Assembly: GCF_026151205.1 (NCBI RefSeq)
Contig: NC_087078.1
Span: 9,502,675-9,566,674, forward strand
Direction: 5' to 3'
DNA: 64,000 nucleotides
Source: Bolinopsis microptera
Lineage: Eukaryota; Ctenophora; Tentaculata; Lobata; Bolinopsidae
Part shown: piece by piece, positions 23,601 to 32,500 of the stretch
Layout of the letters: each line of letters opens with the position of its first letter
How positions within the stretch are numbered: position 1 is the first letter of the stretch
The notes under the pieces: generated by a model
Told to the model about the DNA's origin: nothing
Databases searched by the model: none
Seen by the model: the letters and a program-made list of their open reading frames with translations, nothing else
Position numbers and translations under genes: made by a program

Positions 23601-24370
23601 AGATCATTGTTGTTGTAAAGAATCTCGTCAAATTTCGCCCAGTCAGTGTTCTTGACTAGGCGTATTTGTCTTGGTTCTTTTTTGGGACCAGAAGTAATGT
23701 CGAACATGATATATCTGTGATCGGAGTTTGAGTAAAGATCACTAACGTGCCAGTTACTGATCAGTTCCGCCCCCAGTTGGTTGGTAATAGTGAGGTCAAT
23801 GATGGAATTATGACCTCGTGAGTTGAGGAATGTTGGAGTTGAACCTTTGTTGGAACAGGAGAGCCCTAGCGACGAGAGGAAATCAAGTAGTTCCTCTCCT
23901 CTTCTATTGCACAACTTGTTACCCCAAAGAGTGTGTTGGGAGTTGGTGTCAGAGCCTATTATGAGTGGTATTTTGTTGTCTATAGCGTATTTGGCTAGAG
24001 GTGTGGTTTCGTGGGATGGAGCTGGTCCATTAATATCCATGTACGAAGCTGCCAGAATTACTTCTGTCGAGCTAAGTTGAATCTTAATAGCAACTTGATC
24101 CGGGGTTGTGAATTGCGATAGTTCCCAACTTTTTTCAGCTAGGTTTTTGTGTATTACTATGGCGGCACGGGGCCTAATGTCCCCAACTTTGTAGTAATAC
24201 TCGGTTAGTTCTTTGCTTATTGGTGGAATTAGGTGTTTGTTATTAGTGTATGGTTCAGTCGCTAGTACAATAGGATTTTTCCTGCCATGAGTGTTCACCA
24301 GCAGGGTTTTCCAAGCGTTGTACTTGCGTTTAATATATAAGGTTGATTTGAGTAACAGAGTAATATTCAT
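20651..24370 (-). CDS. LINE ORF2: endonuclease, reverse transcriptase, RNase H
   Basis: About 1239 residues from the first ATG at 24370, and the frame is open somewhat further upstream to 24418. The N-terminal APE-type endonuclease shows ATEPY, GSDTNSQHTLWG, STPTF, SIIDLTITN and SDHRYIMFD. The central reverse transcriptase shows FLPKPGKTDYNKAKSFRTI, FGFKKGCSTE, FLDIEGAFDNVSF, RGCPQGGILSPFLWN and catalytic FADDLLSL. RNase H follows with CYTDGS, YQTELTAI, WSDSLSSI and HIGLWGNEKADELAK, covering the D-E-D-D/H set. A C-terminal Cys/His motif CPMCGDGEETVSHFLGQC follows. The order endonuclease-RT-RNase H is known for the I group of LINEs. There is no stop or frameshift, so the protein could be functional. 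Confidence 0.93.
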   Translation of the reverse strand: MNITLLLKSTLYIKRKYNAWKTLLVNTHGRKNPIVLATEPYTNNKHLIPPISKELTEYYYKVGDIRPRAAIVIHKNLAEKSWELSQFTTPDQVAIKIQLSSTEVILAASYMDINGPAPSHETTPLAKYAIDNKIPLIIGSDTNSQHTLWGNKLCNRRGEELLDFLSSLGLSCSNKGSTPTFLNSRGHNSIIDLTITNQLGAELISNWHVSDLYSNSDHRYIMFDITSGPKKEPRQIRLVKNTDWAKFDEILYNNNDLHNTCVNTPHDIDHKVNTINTTLRAAFEEACPITYISSAVRKPPWLTREVEEAQRGIRRKLITARRTKTDASWLALRESNKQYNKILSNSQRNAWRKFCADTESVKESGRMNKILKTCTDTNNKLEAVYKPNGELTINAEETLEVMTQTHFKESVTDPPVPPLCPLPISTDLLDKIYSPERIEKALLSFDPLKAAGPDTLKPIIFQKAWAHIKDITKNIMTKNHETQHIPTLWRDSLGIFLPKPGKTDYNKAKSFRTITLSPVMLKLQEKVILWHMQHDLNIANDINKRQFGFKKGCSTEAALHKVTHTIERRIAKKGYVLGVFLDIEGAFDNVSFKAISEAVKATKVDLATAQWIINMVTNRFITLNHKDKSRRVRIRRGCPQGGILSPFLWNLVVDNLLSFTAKDIPGYLQAFADDLLSLAEGDDLDIIWDRTCKTIKTIENWCRTKELSISALKTQIVMFTWNSKWTLRPITVGNNIIGLSKSAKFLGVTLDSKLNFNEHIINTTKKATASLMQCRRAVGPTWGMSPKTCKWMYTAVIRPILSYCCSIWIRATQTDYNAKKLKRVQALALRMMSGAMPSTPFIALNHLTDTSDIILFLQGEAAKGAARLQAYGSLTLETIAFRKGTIKNHTTINKQFMADLIIPPRATRDLTTPTMMLGRHFTVTTPGADNTEYRNSLQNTIDNITSETITCYTDGSLTDSGCGAGYIITTDNNNTTLEERSFKLPDYCTVYQTELTAIIEACKYLSTYTNTHIIIWSDSLSSIQAISALSTRSRTTRDCYDSLNALGSNNTLEIRWIAAHIGLWGNEKADELAKLGTISESTLKCPIPQSYIKRQIDNKVNRLNQETWLTDGPRHTKLTLGHKHAKIIKNLNTTLSKNRQDYRTAVHLITGHCGLNKHLHTICKSNTSACPMCGDGEETVSHFLGQCPAIAQIRGQYFQDYYLSVNDIFDNQHITTIVNFANRTKRLIVPEELDQTGVT

Positions 24371-24444
24371 GATGAGTTTTACCTGTTTTTTTGGTATTGG
24401 GGACGTGGCGTGCAGCACCTGCAGTTACCCTCACCGGACGGGTA

Positions 24445-24873
24445 CTAGGACCTTTTGGATTGGGCACTGTGTCGGGGGGCTGGTCGAAGTCGAATAGCAG
24501 CAACCAGCGTCTCCGGGAGAAAACTGTGTTTCTCTAAGAATGTCTCACCCGAAGGTGAGACATCCACCCAGATCCGCTGCCTCTGTTTAAACTCCGTCGA
24601 CGGGCCCCCACCTTCATGTAGCTGCACAGCCACTGCCTCCCAGATGTTGGTGATCTGTATCCTATTCCACGGTGGGGTAGGATTGATAGATAATGTTGTT
24701 ATCAGTATATGGGAGATTATGTGCGCGTTCCCGCGCAATGTTGTTGAAATAGGTCCTTTAATCACAATAATGTCTGATGTTAAGCGTAAATCAGGAAACC
24801 TGATCCGCTCTGCGAAAATCAATGTCTCATCTGTGTTACGCAGTTGATACATCTCATTACCGCTATCAGTCAT
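24445..24873 (-). CDS. LINE ORF1 candidate
   Basis: From the ATG at 24873 the frame encodes 142 residues (MTDSGNEMYQLRNTDETLIF, then PDLRLTSDIIVIKG and FKQRQRIWVDVSPSGETFLE) and stops 74 bases before the ORF2 ATG. The same frame is open further upstream to 25536, through three 54-residue repeats, giving up to 363 residues. The alternative frame over the repeats is also open, so openness alone is not proof of translation. It has no clear CCHC knuckle or coiled coil. By position it should be the ORF1 (RNA-binding) protein. Confidence 0.6.
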   Translation of the reverse strand: MTDSGNEMYQLRNTDETLIFAERIRFPDLRLTSDIIVIKGPISTTLRGNAHIISHILITTLSINPTPPWNRIQITNIWEAVAVQLHEGGGPSTEFKQRQRIWVDVSPSGETFLEKHSFLPETLVAAIRLRPAPRHSAQSKRS

Positions 24874-24889
24874 GATTGTTTTGTAAATC

Positions 24890-25390
24890 CGGAGTTGTAG
24901 TATAGGGGTAATAGTGGTGGATTCCTTGGTGGTTGCTGAACGAGCACAGCCCCGATTGAAACCAGCACCCTCGCAACAAGGCTGTGAAGCCTGTGCAAGT
25001 GTGCCAATCCCACACGAGGCCGGCTCAGTCCCGCCTCCTCCACTGGTAATCCGGTGTTGTAGTGTAGGTGTAGTAGTGGTGGATTCCTTGGTGGTTGCTG
25101 AACGAGCACAGCCCCGATAGGAACCAGCACCATCGCAGCAAGGCTGTGAAGCCTGCGCAAGTGTGCCAATCCCACACGAGGCCGGCTCAGTCCCGCCTCC
25201 TCCACTGGTAATCCGGTGTTGTAGTGTAGGTGTAGTAGTGGTGGATTCCTTGGTGGTTGCTGAACGAGCACAGCCCCGATAGGAACCAGCACCATCGCAG
25301 CAAGGCTGTGAAGCCTGCGCAAGTGTGCCAATCCCACACGAGGCCAGCTCAGTCCAGCCTCCTCCACTGGTAATCCGGTGTTGTAGTCCA
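24890..25390 (-). repeat. Three 162-bp tandem repeats upstream of LINE ORF1
   Basis: Each unit carries GGTGGATTCCTTGGTGGTTG, GAACGAGCACAGCCCCGAT, and ATCCGGTGTTGTAGT on the plus strand. Copies two and three are nearly identical and the first is more diverged. The unit length is a multiple of three and two minus frames are open through it. The position just 5' of ORF1 fits promoter monomers of a LINE 5' UTR, or alternatively an internal protein repeat of a long ORF1. Confidence 0.85.
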
Positions 25391-26241
25391 AGTGTATTAG
25401 TGAGAGTTTTAACACTTTCTGCGAATCGTAGAAAGATGTTTGTTTTACTACCGCGACAGTAATGATATGCCGCTAATAAGGTAAAGGTAAAACGGGTGCT
25501 AATGATCGGTATTAAGGGCCCGACCTTGAAGTACACACCCTGAACTTCTAAAACCCTATATGCTCAGGTGTGAGTGAACGCTGTGAGAGCTCCAAAAGAA
25601 AAAGGGATCAAATGAGGTAAAGGAAGACGGTTGGCACGTGCGACCTACGTTCAGTTTTGCTCAGCTGAACAGTACAGCTTAGTCTCGGCTGGTCTTGTGA
25701 TACCGATTAAGCCCCCTTACCACGGCAAGGTCATTTGCTTTGGATAAAGCACCATTACCAATCACTATAGGTGAGAGAAACAGGATAGGATTGGGTCCTG
25801 GGCAGTAACTCCAGAGCAAATGGGCAGAGTCATAGGTGGTGCTCTAGTGCTCAGGATTGACTCTGCCGCTGTACTTTAAATCAATAAGTACCTACACGTG
25901 TGACAGACGCCCCAGCCGACAAGCCCCCTGACGCGATGCATGCGAGCCCAGAACAGAGTGCCTACACCCAGTGGCACGCCATGCTAAGACAACGCCGCCA
26001 GCTATCGACCCGGATGCTATCCCCACGAGCTACCTAGCGACTTTCGTCGCTTGGGTGCTCAATGTGGACTGCCTCCGTTACGACCACCAGCTTCGCCACC
26101 CAGCCCAGCGGTCCCCTGGTTTCAGCCATCCACCCCAGTCTCAGCACACACCACACCGGGAACCGCCAACCAGCACATCCAGACCCACATGCCAGGCCTC
26201 ATCGAAGCTACCTGGTCTTTTGCCCGGAACCAGACAAAAGG

Positions 26242-26490
26242 GGCTTTAATGTTGGTAATAGAGATTAGGCGGAATGACAGGCTGAGCGCGGCCCAGTAAA
26301 ATAGACCCTGCGCGCGGCACTTACGCCCGCACCTGAGGATTACTCAACAGTGTGTGGCTGTGTGCGCACGCAGTGGGCTGTGTCTATATGGTTGAATTTT
26401 CAACTTTATCTATAAATATAACATTGAACATAATATGCATTAATTGTTTTGTGGTAAATAAAATGTTTGTTTTTCTTTCATTAATTACTA
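26242..26490. repeat. Right half of the dispersed repeat split by the LINE
   Basis: Begins with the target duplication GGCTTTAAT, then GAGATTAGGCGGAATGACAG and GCTGAGCGCGGCCCAGTAAA, matched near 27770-27810 and, in reverse, at 19690-19710. From about 26328 a second segment (TCAACAGTGTGTGGCTGTGT, later AATTGTTTTGTGGTAAAT) matches 44480-44550 and 45480-45535. The left half lies at about 20343-20367. Confidence 0.75.
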
Positions 26491-26514
26491 TACAACATCT
26501 AAGGAATTTGTAGC

Positions 26515-26640
26515 GCGATGCGTTACTGTGCCGCGCCGCGCACTCAATGAGGCTTCTCACAGCGACATCGGCTAGATCGGCGAAATGCGCTACTGTGCCG
26601 CGCCGAGCTGCCATGAATTGACATCGTCAATTAACTAAGG
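26515..26640. repeat. GC-rich dispersed repeat, copy 2 of 3
   Basis: TAGCGCGATGCGTTACTGTG through GCCATGAATTGACATCGTCA. Close to the copy at 26985-27098, from which it differs by a ~9-bp insertion (CAGCGACAT region). Confidence 0.8.
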
Positions 26641-26984
26641 AATTAATTTTTGGGATCCAACTGAGCGGGTGCGGACTCTGGCACATGTTTTGAACTCGTT
26701 ACTGTATGCTTCTTGCCACACGCGTACGTTGTATTGGTATGACCCGCCGAGCACTCGTGTGTGGCTCCTCTGTATTGTGTATCGTAAGAATGAAGAACGA
26801 CCGTGGATGTCAACTGTCACGACGTGCTACAAACAACAAAGATTTGTCAACTACAACGAACAAATATAACCTTCGTCCATGATCATGATCTCACTTTTGC
26901 ATCAATAAAATTGTTTTCACAAGTCATCAGTCGACAGTCCCCATAACTGCTCCAAAATGACGCTATGATAGACGGCGCACGTTG

Positions 26985-27098
26985 TAGCGCGATGCGTTAC
27001 TGTGCCGCGCCGCGCACTCAATGAGGCTTCTCACTCTAGATCGGCGAGATGCGCTACTGTGCCGCGCCGAGCTGAGATGAATTGACATCGTCAATTAA
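26985..27098. repeat. GC-rich dispersed repeat, copy 3 of 3
   Basis: The same unit as 26515-26640, with CACTCTAGATCGGCGAGATG in the middle. It ends TCGTCAATTAA. The two copies are about 470 bp apart in the same orientation. Confidence 0.8.
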
Positions 27099-27129
27099 GT
27101 TGCACGTTATGTCTCCGCCAAAAGCACAC

Positions 27130-28165
27130 CCAATTTGATATGAATGAAATATGTCTATAACTTGCTTGATTATGCAATTAGTTGGCGGTCCTAGACTAAA
27201 ATTAAACGGGGAATCGTTTAAAAACACTTTAGAGGCACCTTGACAAAAGATTATTAGCTATTGTGCTTTTTATGGACAAATACGTCAGTAGCGTTTTTGA
27301 GCATGTTATTTTCTTTCAAAAGTATTCCAAGTGATTTGTATTAGTGCATATGTTAAATCTGAATACATTCCAAAATAATTTATCTCGATTCATGAAGTTT
27401 GAAAGAAGTTACAGCAATGCGCGCAATTTGGGGAGTGTGCTTTTGGCGGCGATATAAACTGCGCCATGATAGATATACTGTGTTTTATTTGACTTGACGG
27501 ATGTTACTCGTCTAAATTTTTTTGAAGTAGCGCGCGCCGCTTTCTTCTCGAAATGGCCCGATGGCCAGTGCTACGAAGTAGCGCGCGTCGGGCCAGACCA
27601 TTAACAATGGTCAATGCAATTGCATCTATCATTTCGAGAAGAAAGCGACGCGCGTTACTTCGAAGAAATTTAGTTACCTGGGGACCTCTTGTCATACGTT
27701 GTATGACCCGCCGCGCACGAAGTGCGCGGCTCCCCCTGTAGCGTCTATTATATTCATAAACAAACGAATAGAGATTCGGCGGAATGACAGGCTGAGCGCC
27801 GCCCAGTAAAAATTTAGACGAGTTACATCTGTCAAATACTGTGTGCATATTATTCAGATAATAGCAGACGATCGGTCTTGTTTAGCTTCATAATTGATAA
27901 TTGTTTGACATACGTTGCATGCCACTTTTCGCGCGCGCCGCCGAAACATGTATCAAATAATTGTTTAAAAAACTTAAAAACTTTTCTGTCTTTAATTCCT
28001 CCATGAAATGCACATTAGCGTAAGTAGCTTAAGCTTTTGTCCAAGTGCATTAAAAATAAAAGTGATTTTAAACGATTTCCCGTTCAATTTTGATCGAGAA
28101 ATAACAATCAAGTGTGAATTGCAAAATCAAGCATGAAATTATAAACCTATTTCATACATGGAATG
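27130..28165. mobile_element. Old element with ~150-bp degenerate inverted repeats, host of a nested MITE
   Basis: 27130-27275 and 28002-28165 are imperfect inverted copies. For example, CGTTTAAAAACACTTTA at left pairs with TAAAAGTGATTTTAAACGA at right, and GAATGAAATATGTCTATAAC pairs with the reverse of TTATAAACCTATTTCAT. The interior holds a younger TIR element (27483-27835) and no coding sequence. Beyond the right arm, 28283-28330 repeats a hairpin motif (CCGCGCACGAAGTGCGCGG) also present at 27709-27730. Confidence 0.6.
27483..27835. mobile_element. ~350-bp MITE with terminal inverted repeats
   Basis: The left end contains TTGACGGATGTTACTCGTCT then AAATTTTT. The right end is its near-exact reverse complement (AAAAATTTAGACGAGTTACA then TCTGTCAA). 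ATACTGTGT occurs just outside each end (27474-27482 and 27836-27844), a candidate 9-bp target duplication. Inside is a second inverted pair with arms at about 27515-27553 and 27630-27671 (core TTCTTCTCGAAAT / ATTTCGAGAAGAA), plus the dispersed GGCGGAATGACAGGCTGAGC segment. Confidence 0.75.
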
Positions 28166-28905
28166 TGAGCTGTACAGCGGACACTTCTTATTATACTAAG
28201 CCCTAAGGATGCCGCTGGTTCAGGCGAAACTAGCACGGATAACGGCAAGAAAAATAACAATATTCGAACACAACGGACGGGTCTTGTCATACGTTGTAAG
28301 ACCCGCCGCGCACGAAGTGCGCGGCTCTCCCTGTATCGTCACCATAGTGAAACGACCGTGGGGGTCGCAACGTGATACAAGACGGGTCTACGTCGAGGAG
28401 GCATACAATTGAAAACAGATTAGCTCTCTTTAACGGCTCCCGCGACAGAGTTATTTTATTGGACATCCAGAATTTCTATTTTATTCTGTGGAAGTACTAA
28501 GAAATAGTACAAATAAATATTGCTGTTTAACTTTAAGGGATCCAATCAAGCTAATGTAGATTTTAGTAAATAGCACGTTTATGTCTCGGTAAAGGGTTTT
28601 ATAAGGGGTATTAAACTTACTCCATGCACCCTACCAGTTATATTACTAGCAGAACCAGTAAGAAATACAAAGATTGAGAAACGTAAGAGCTATCCACTTA
28701 CAGAATTATAGTTATACCCTTTCTCTAGAACTCTAGGGGATATTATGCTGCACGGTGAATGGTAGCAAAGTGTGGCGGCATGCGGTAAAGACTATGAACG
28801 TGTGACAGTGAAGCAGCGTAAAAGCTAAGTGTCTATTGAGACTGTTGAAAAAGCATGCTTATTTACGTAATAATGGAGCCACAACGCCTTTACCACACCG
28901 TACCG
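28166..28905. other. Unassigned non-coding sequence
   Basis: Apart from the hairpin motif at about 28283-28330 (GCGCACGAAGTGCGC), nothing is recognised here. Short open frames have no domain-like composition. Confidence 0.35.
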
Positions 28906-29068
28906 CGACAATTGACCCCCTATGTAATTACACTGGGGTCAATTGTCGCGAAATCTAGGCCTTAATACGACAATTGACCCCCCGACAAGGTTAGGGTTAG
29001 ATTTAGGGTTTGGGCTAGGGTTAGGGTTTGGGTTAGGGTCAATTGTCGGGGGGTCAATTGTCGGGGGG
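28906..29068. repeat. Second copy of the CAATTGACCCCC / TTAGGG composite
   Basis: Has the same order as 4973-5791 in miniature. It starts TACCGCGACAATTGACCCCC, then the AATTACACT hairpin block and CGACAATTGACCCCCCGACA. A degenerate TTAGGG tract follows (about 28988-29035), then GGGTCAATTGTCGGGGGGTC in the opposite orientation, twice. The shared left block of ~80 bp is almost identical at the two loci, which lie 24 kb apart. Confidence 0.9.
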
Positions 29069-29514
29069 ATCTAAACTTACAGAATAATTAGTGTCAAAGA
29101 GTTGAAATAAATGAGACTTCTTCGTTAATTCTGCCAAAATTTCCGGACGTCCAGATTTTCAGAAACCACCCCCTCCCCAGTCCCCCTGTCCGAAATTCCA
29201 AAACCACCCCCTCCTTATTTACCGGACGTCCTAAGTAGATGGCCCCTAAGCTCATGCAATAAACGCCGCCGAAGTTAATAATTTATAAACTCGGCCCAAT
29301 TTTACTGCTTTTAATATCCCGTATGTTGTTTATTTGGCAGGAATATCGAAGAGAACATTTAAATTCCTGTATGTGTTCTTAATCTTAGATCAATGATCTA
29401 TTGCAATTGGCCATTGGGGCAGGAAATTCCAAAAAATATATGGGATAGGAATGTGTTGTGAATCGACAAAAACTGTCAGACATCGACAAAATTTGTCAGA
29501 ATTGTCAAATTTGA
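29069..29514. other. 3' flank of the INO80-N-like gene
   Basis: Non-coding sequence downstream of the stop at 29515. It includes a short duplicated C-rich segment (ACCACCCCCTCC twice, near 29166 and 29202). It probably holds the 3' UTR. Confidence 0.4.
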
Positions 29515-32500
29515 TCATCTTGAACTTTTTCCATTAGATTCAATAGCATTATCATTAACTTGTTCAACATTTTCTATTTCGACAACTTTACTCGATGAAT
29601 TAATATTATCAAGCGCATTTAAATCGGATTCGATTTTGACAGATGCTTGCAGTTCTTGCGATTTCTTCTCCAGGTTTAAGTCGCCATCTGCATCGGGTGT
29701 GGGGACTTTGGCTTCTTCAAACTGCTTCTCAGAGTTTGACGAAACTCGATCTGCTTGATTCAATGTGTTTGTGTGTTTCAGATTTTGGAGGAGATCTTCA
29801 GACTTCAGCTTTATCTCGTCACACAACTGAAAGATAATTAATTTCCAGTTAATGATCAAATTGGGAAGTATATCAAGTCTGGGGATCTACTGAAAATTTG
29901 CATTTGAACCAAAAATAAAACACAACAAGATATCATGACAATGATGTACAGTAAACCCCGATATATAGCGGAGTTATGACTATAAGCGGAGTTTTTTTAT
30001 AGGGAGAAAGGAAAAGCCGCGGTAAATCGGGGTTTGAGGAAAATCGGGGTATTACTGCACTTAGCCAATGTTACATGAAATAAGAACCATGGATGTGGAG
30101 GATTGCTGCTGGTCGAGTCTCGAGAGTCGCTCCTCAGCTTTTTTGACCACCTGACCGATAGCTTCTCTCCATATTTGTGAGGTGGTGCGGGAGTACCTGG
30201 GTTTCTTCAGACACGGTCCATCACACTCAATCAACCTGTCATGGTTTGTTATTGTTCAGGAGATTTTCAATGATACATTTACCACAGAGTTTTTCTATAA
30301 AATAGGTATTATAATACTCATTCGTTAACAGTTAATGGATTTAAGCACGAAGAACTAATATTCAGCGGAGAAAGTAAATAAAAACAAATATCTTTCCCAT
30401 TATTCCCAGCTTAACAAATAAACTTTACGGGAAATTTCAGTATTTCGGCAATAGCAGGGGAAAAAATCTATGCCAACTCATGGCGCTTATTATATTATAT
30501 TACATAGACTAATTTAAGTTATTACATAGACTAGTTTATGTTATTTGTTTAAAGTTTTTAACTACTCACAGTTGCGGGGGTGTAATTCCCGTTTCTTCTG
30601 ATACCTGAAAGTTTTACGTGAATATACTTTATTTTGGATGTTTAAAAACACTTAAAAACCACAAATTTGTAGTGATTAAGTGGTTGATCAAAACAGTGCA
30701 CCAATCTTGAATCTCAATTGTCATTTATTTTCACTCCCCGATTTAATAGTTTAATCTTAAAGTTACTTATTGAAGTCAGTTAGTTCGTTTAGCTCGTATT
30801 AATAGCTAGCTTTTAATGGTTTTGTATCAGACTGTAAAGCGTAAAAGTTTCGTTCGTAAGCTTAAAATACAAAGTTTCGATATTGCTGCCTTGCGCTAAC
30901 GTTTAGAAATATTTGTTGACAAGTATTTCAATATTTGGGGAAAATGTATACTTATAGTTAATTTAGATAATTTATACACCATGTGTTTTAGCATAACATG
31001 AATTAAACAGGAATTAAACTATTAAACAGAATTTAACATGAAATGACCAAGGAGAAGACTAACGAGCTCGTCTTACATCAATTCATAAAGACGATCAGAA
31101 CTGAAATTCTGGAGATGTGCATAAAAGCAAGTCCATGGAGATGAGTTAGAGACCATGATAGGTTGATCATTGATGCGACGTTCATGAAGATAAGTAGGGG
31201 ACGTGAAGTGATGACTAGGACTTCTTCTTTGGAGGATTTCAAAGGTGTGAGGAGTCTGTGAGGTAATTTCCAAATTCTTTTGCATGGAATGAGTTCATGA
31301 TGGCCCCATATTCTTTGGGAATTATGAGGCTTTTAAGGTTGTCTGAGAGGTCCAGACGCCATCATTTCATTTTCATTGCATAAACTCGGTGTAGTTATTG
31401 ACTACTGATTAGTGATTAAGACTAATGTCCCAGAAGTGGGGAGATACTGGACGTAATACAGTAATAGTTCGGCCGATCGATTAATCAAGTTGAGTAAATG
31501 TTGGCGCGCGCGCCCTAATTGATGTAAGCGCGCTATTGCATCTACAATGTTTTGAATCGTCGTCGCGTTTGCCGTCTCCAGAAGACGTTTCCCTGAATTT
31601 CAGAGGATGTTTTCACTGAGTTGTATCGTTGCCCCCATCCTGAATCTGCCTTCATATATAGGTTGCGCATGCGCGTTCCCTACAACATTTGGTTTATATT
31701 ATATTTTAGGATAGTTCACGCCCTATACTAGTTCAATATCTCACCACAGCTTCACACCCTAATTTAATTAATTCACAGATGATTAGATGATACCTGAATG
31801 TGTTCGGGGTATTGAAGTATAGTCGGGCCTGTATCCGCCATCAAATTCTCCAAATTTTGACAAAGGAAATCGCCTTAATACTTTAATATAATGTACATAA
31901 TTCAATATAAGGTGGTTTGAGGTGGTTAAGTTAGTGCATTTGTTTTGAAATACTTTTAGTTGTTAATGGAGTAGTTGTAAAGATTATTTTATGGTTTATT
32001 TCACCATAACGTAATTAAAATTTCTGCCCCCATTTAGTAAGATGTAATGTAAGGTGATTTTCAGTATTTTTATCAGTGCAAGTATTCTGTAATACTGTTA
32101 GTAGTTACTGGAGTAGTGTGAACAACAATATAAACTATCAAATAAACCATTTGGAAACCATTTTAGGGTTTTTTTGATCGAATGTATCGTAATTAAAATT
32201 TCTGCCCCCATTTACTAAGATGTAATGTAAGGTGATTTTCAGTATTTTTATCAGTGCAAGTATTCTGTAATACTGTTAGTAGTTACTGGAGTAGTGTGAA
32301 CAACAATATAAACTATCGAATAAACCATTTGGAAACCATTTTAGAGTTTTTTTGATCGAATGTATCGTAATTAATTTTGTTGCCCCCATTTGCTAAGATG
32401 TAATGTAAGGTGGTTTTCAGTAGTTTTATCAGTGCAAGTATTCTGTAATACTGTTAGTAGTTACTGGAGTAGTGTGAACAACAGTATAAACTATCAAATA

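Larger units (their letters stand above)
20359..26250 (-). mobile_element. Full-length LINE (I-like, with RNase H), flanked by target duplications
   Basis: The element spans about 20368-26241 on the minus strand. The 9-bp duplication GGCTTTAAT lies at 20359-20367 and at 26242-26250. The 3' end (left) carries a 63-base poly-T on the plus strand, that is, a poly-A tail. Order from its 5' end: a ~700-bp untranslated region, three 162-bp repeats, ORF1, a short gap, ORF2 with endonuclease, reverse transcriptase and RNase H, and a ~220-bp 3' UTR. The disrupted target is a copy of a dispersed repeat whose intact relatives (near 19690-19740 and 27690-27810) confirm the empty site. Long intact frames and the long poly-A tract suggest a recent insertion. 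Confidence 0.9.

Noticed and set aside
26051-26299. Proline/threonine-rich plus-strand frames
   Set aside because: They lie in the 5' untranslated region of the minus-strand LINE, on the opposite strand, with no recognisable domain.
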